Part shown: positions 62,397 to 64,000 of the stretch, piece after piece | Layout: each line of letters opens with the position of its first letter | Position numbering within the stretch: position 1 is the first letter of the stretch | Source of the DNA: Planotetraspora silvatica | GTDB lineage: Bacteria > Actinomycetota > Actinomycetes > Streptosporangiales > Streptosporangiaceae | NCBI RefSeq assembly: GCF_016863315.1 | Contig: NZ_BOOQ01000003.1 | Span: 372,001-436,000, forward strand | DNA: 64,000 bases | Reading direction: 5' to 3' | The notes under the pieces: model-generated | Told to the model about the DNA's origin: nothing | The model's input: the letters and a program-made list of their open reading frames with translations, nothing else | Databases searched by the model: none | Program-made: the position numbers and the translations under genes

Positions 62397-62606
62397 GTGA
62401 CACGGGTGGTCGGCAGACAGGGCAGAGTCACGGGCAAGATCGGCCCGGGCCTTGTCGGCGAGGTGATGGTGCCGATCCGCGGGGGGGTCGAGGCGTTCTA
62501 CGCCTATCCGAGCGTGCCCGACGAAGAGATTCCAGTGGGGTCGATCATCGTTGTCGTGGAGTATTCACCGCCACGCACGGTCTACGTCGCTCGCGCGGTC
62601 GTCTGA
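62397..62606 (+). CDS. Small NfeD-like OB-fold protein
   Basis: 69 residues: RQGRVTGKIGPGLVGEVMVP and EIPVGSIIVVVEYSPPRTVY. The pattern of GrVtGkIgPGlvGEV followed by pG..V.Vv is the C-terminal OB-fold of NfeD proteins, but the protease and membrane parts are absent. GTG start. It precedes the flotillin gene by 30 bp, the usual partner of NfeD. Confidence 0.78.
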   Translation: MTRVVGRQGRVTGKIGPGLVGEVMVPIRGGVEAFYAYPSVPDEEIPVGSIIVVVEYSPPRTVYVARAVV

Positions 62607-62636
62607 CCTTCCACTCCCCACGTCGCGGAGGCTCGC

Positions 62637-64000
62637 ATGCCTACGGAGATCGCTGTTCTGGGCGGCGCGATCATCGTCGCCCTCGTCGTCATCGTCCTGT
62701 TGTTCAAGGCCGTCTGGCGGGTGGCCGAGCCGAACGAGGCGATGATCATCTCGGGTCTCGGCGCCCGGTCGAGGAACGACCTGGCCGACAGTCTGGGCTT
62801 CAAGATCGTCACAGGTAAGGGCACCGCTGTGCTGCCCGGGTTCCAGACCTCGCGCCGGCTCCGGCTCGACAGCCGCGCGGCGAACCTCCAGGTCTCCTGC
62901 GTGACCCAGCAGGGCATCCCCGTCCATGTGCGGGGCGTGGTGATCTACAAGGTGGGCGACGACTTCGCCAGCATCGCCAACTCTGCCCGGCGCTTCCTGG
63001 ACCAGCAGGACTCCATGAACGGCGCGATCCACGAGCTCTTCACCGGCCACCTCCGCTCGATCATCGGCAACCTCACCGTCGAGGACCTCATCCTCAACCG
63101 CGAGCGGCTCACCAGCGAGGTCCGCAGCTCGGCCGCCGACGAGATGAGCAAGCTGGGCCTGGTCGTGGACTCCCTGCAGATCCAGGAGATCGACGACGAG
63201 ACCGGCTACATCGTCAACCTGGGCAAGCCGCACGCCGCCAAGATCGCCGCCTCGGCGCGCATCGCCGAGGCCCAGCGGGACCAGGAGGCGACAGAGGCCG
63301 AGCAGATCGCCGCCGCGAAGAAGGCGGCCGCGATCCGTGAATCGCAGATCCAGCAGGCCGGATATCAGGCCGACGTCGACCAGGCCGCGGCCAAGTCGCG
63401 GCAGGCCGGGCCTTTGTCGGAGGCCACCGCCCGCCAGGAGGTCGTCGTCCAGGAGACCCGGGCCGCAGAGCTCGAGGCGCAGCTGGCCGAGCAGCGGTTG
63501 CAGTCCCAGGTTCGCAAGCCCGCGGACGCCAAGGCGTACGAGACCGTGACCCTCTCGCAGGCCGAGCGGGACGCGCGCATCGCGCAGGCCGAGGCAGAGG
63601 CCAGGGAGACGGAGCTCCGCGCGGTGGCTCAGGCGTCCCAGGTCAAGCAGGCGGCGGCTGCGGAGGCCGAGTCGGTACGGCTTCGCGGAGAGGCCGCCGC
63701 GGCGGCGACGAAGGCGACCGGAGTCGGTGAGGCGGAGGCGGCGAAGGCTCGCGGTCTCGCCGAGGCGGAGGCCGCCAAGGCGCGTGGACTCGCGGAGGCG
63801 GAGGCCGCCAAGGCTCGCGGTCTCGCGGACGCGGAGGCGGCGAAGGCCCGTGGACTCGCCGAGGCCACGGCGATCCGGGCTCGGTCGGAGGCGCTCGCCG
63901 AGAACCAGGAGGCCGTCATCGCGCAGCAACTCGCGGAGAACTGGCCGCAGATCGTGGAGGCGGGTTCCAAGGCGTTCGGCAACGTCGACCACATGGTCGT
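62637..64000 (+). CDS. Flotillin-family (SPFH) protein, 5' part
   Basis: 454 codons to the window edge, start ATG 62637 with GCGGAGG. One N-terminal membrane span IAVLGGAIIVALVVIVLLFK, then the SPFH domain (PNEAMIISGLGARS, LRLDSRAANLQVSCVTQQGI, FTGHLRSIIGNLTVEDLILN). A very long Ala/Glu/Arg/Gln-rich coiled coil follows, typical of flotillins that organise membrane domains. The frame is open at the end, so the C-terminus is outside. Expected to work with the upstream OB-fold protein. Confidence 0.9.
   Translation, partial: MPTEIAVLGGAIIVALVVIVLLFKAVWRVAEPNEAMIISGLGARSRNDLADSLGFKIVTGKGTAVLPGFQTSRRLRLDSRAANLQVSCVTQQGIPVHVRGVVIYKVGDDFASIANSARRFLDQQDSMNGAIHELFTGHLRSIIGNLTVEDLILNRERLTSEVRSSAADEMSKLGLVVDSLQIQEIDDETGYIVNLGKPHAAKIAASARIAEAQRDQEATEAEQIAAAKKAAAIRESQIQQAGYQADVDQAAAKSRQAGPLSEATARQEVVVQETRAAELEAQLAEQRLQSQVRKPADAKAYETVTLSQAERDARIAQAEAEARETELRAVAQASQVKQAAAAEAESVRLRGEAAAAATKATGVGEAEAAKARGLAEAEAAKARGLAEAEAAKARGLADAEAAKARGLAEATAIRARSEALAENQEAVIAQQLAENWPQIVEAGSKAFGNVDHMV
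63729..63860 (+). repeat. 33-bp tandem repeat in the flotillin coiled coil
   Basis: Four consecutive 33-bp units encode EAEAAKARGLA (last unit DAEAAKARGLA). Starts at 63729, 63762, 63795 and 63828. In-frame, so copy-number changes would lengthen the coiled coil by eleven residues each. Confidence 0.9.

Overview
The window is a 64 kb piece of a high-GC actinobacterial chromosome. The evidence is the GC-rich third codon positions, many GTG starts, leaderless promoters with TANNNT -10 boxes, a complete conservon (NIT-sensor kinase, roadblock, DUF742, GTPase), PF04672 methyltransferase, WYL and MmyB-type regulators and a xylAB/ROK locus. The content fits Streptosporangiales or relatives (a guess from gene content, not a phylogeny). 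The first gene (acyl-CoA synthetase) and the last (flotillin-like) run off the ends.

Layout. 0-3.2 kb: acyl-CoA ligase end, a 40-residue membrane protein, secreted phytase-like esterase, MaoC protein, tRNA-Arg. 3.3-5.3 kb: a graveyard beside the tRNA with pieces of tyrosine recombinases, an IS481-type transposase, a Nudix gene, a permease tail and an erythromycin-esterase lipoprotein around one intact MerR gene. 5.4-18 kb: accessory metabolism and regulation (tautomerase, hydrolase-TetR pair, two RibD/DHFR-like reductases, TetR facing an aldo/keto reductase, quinone-reductase-like protein, ECF sigma with SnoaL domain, amidotransferase-like protein facing a LysR, MmyB regulator, FMN reductase). 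18-25.6 kb: a large LuxR-family ATPase regulator between alpha/beta hydrolases, an MBL protein and an intradiol dioxygenase, with a perfect 23-bp palindrome between regulator and hydrolases. 25.9-29 kb: a 1054-residue secreted protein with three lamin-tail domains, an esterase-like domain and an RTX-like tail. 29-44 kb: hydrolases, regulators, lipoprotein, PP2C phosphatase, secreted small proteins, a second SnoaL-type ECF sigma, WYL regulator, VOC/DUF proteins, and a HEPN/nucleotidyltransferase toxin-antitoxin-like pair. 44-51 kb: a 1468-residue P-type ATPase whose first half looks like a degenerate second ATPase, a STAS protein, methyltransferase and VOC protein. 51-55 kb: xylose operon with ROK repressor and a clear operator. 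55-60 kb: DUF998 protein and conservon. 60-64 kb: SDR, a 53-bp tandem repeat, an acyltransferase, and an OB-fold/flotillin pair.

No CRISPR array, rRNA, complete insertion sequence or biosynthetic cluster was seen. The most unusual items are the duplicated P-type ATPase, the leaderless HEPN/MNT locus with a palindrome over its -10 box, the lamin-tail/esterase/RTX fusion, the palindrome at the LuxR/hydrolase locus, and the decayed mobile DNA at tRNA-Arg with a near-identical terminator repeat 26 kb away. All homology statements are from motif recognition by eye, not from searches.
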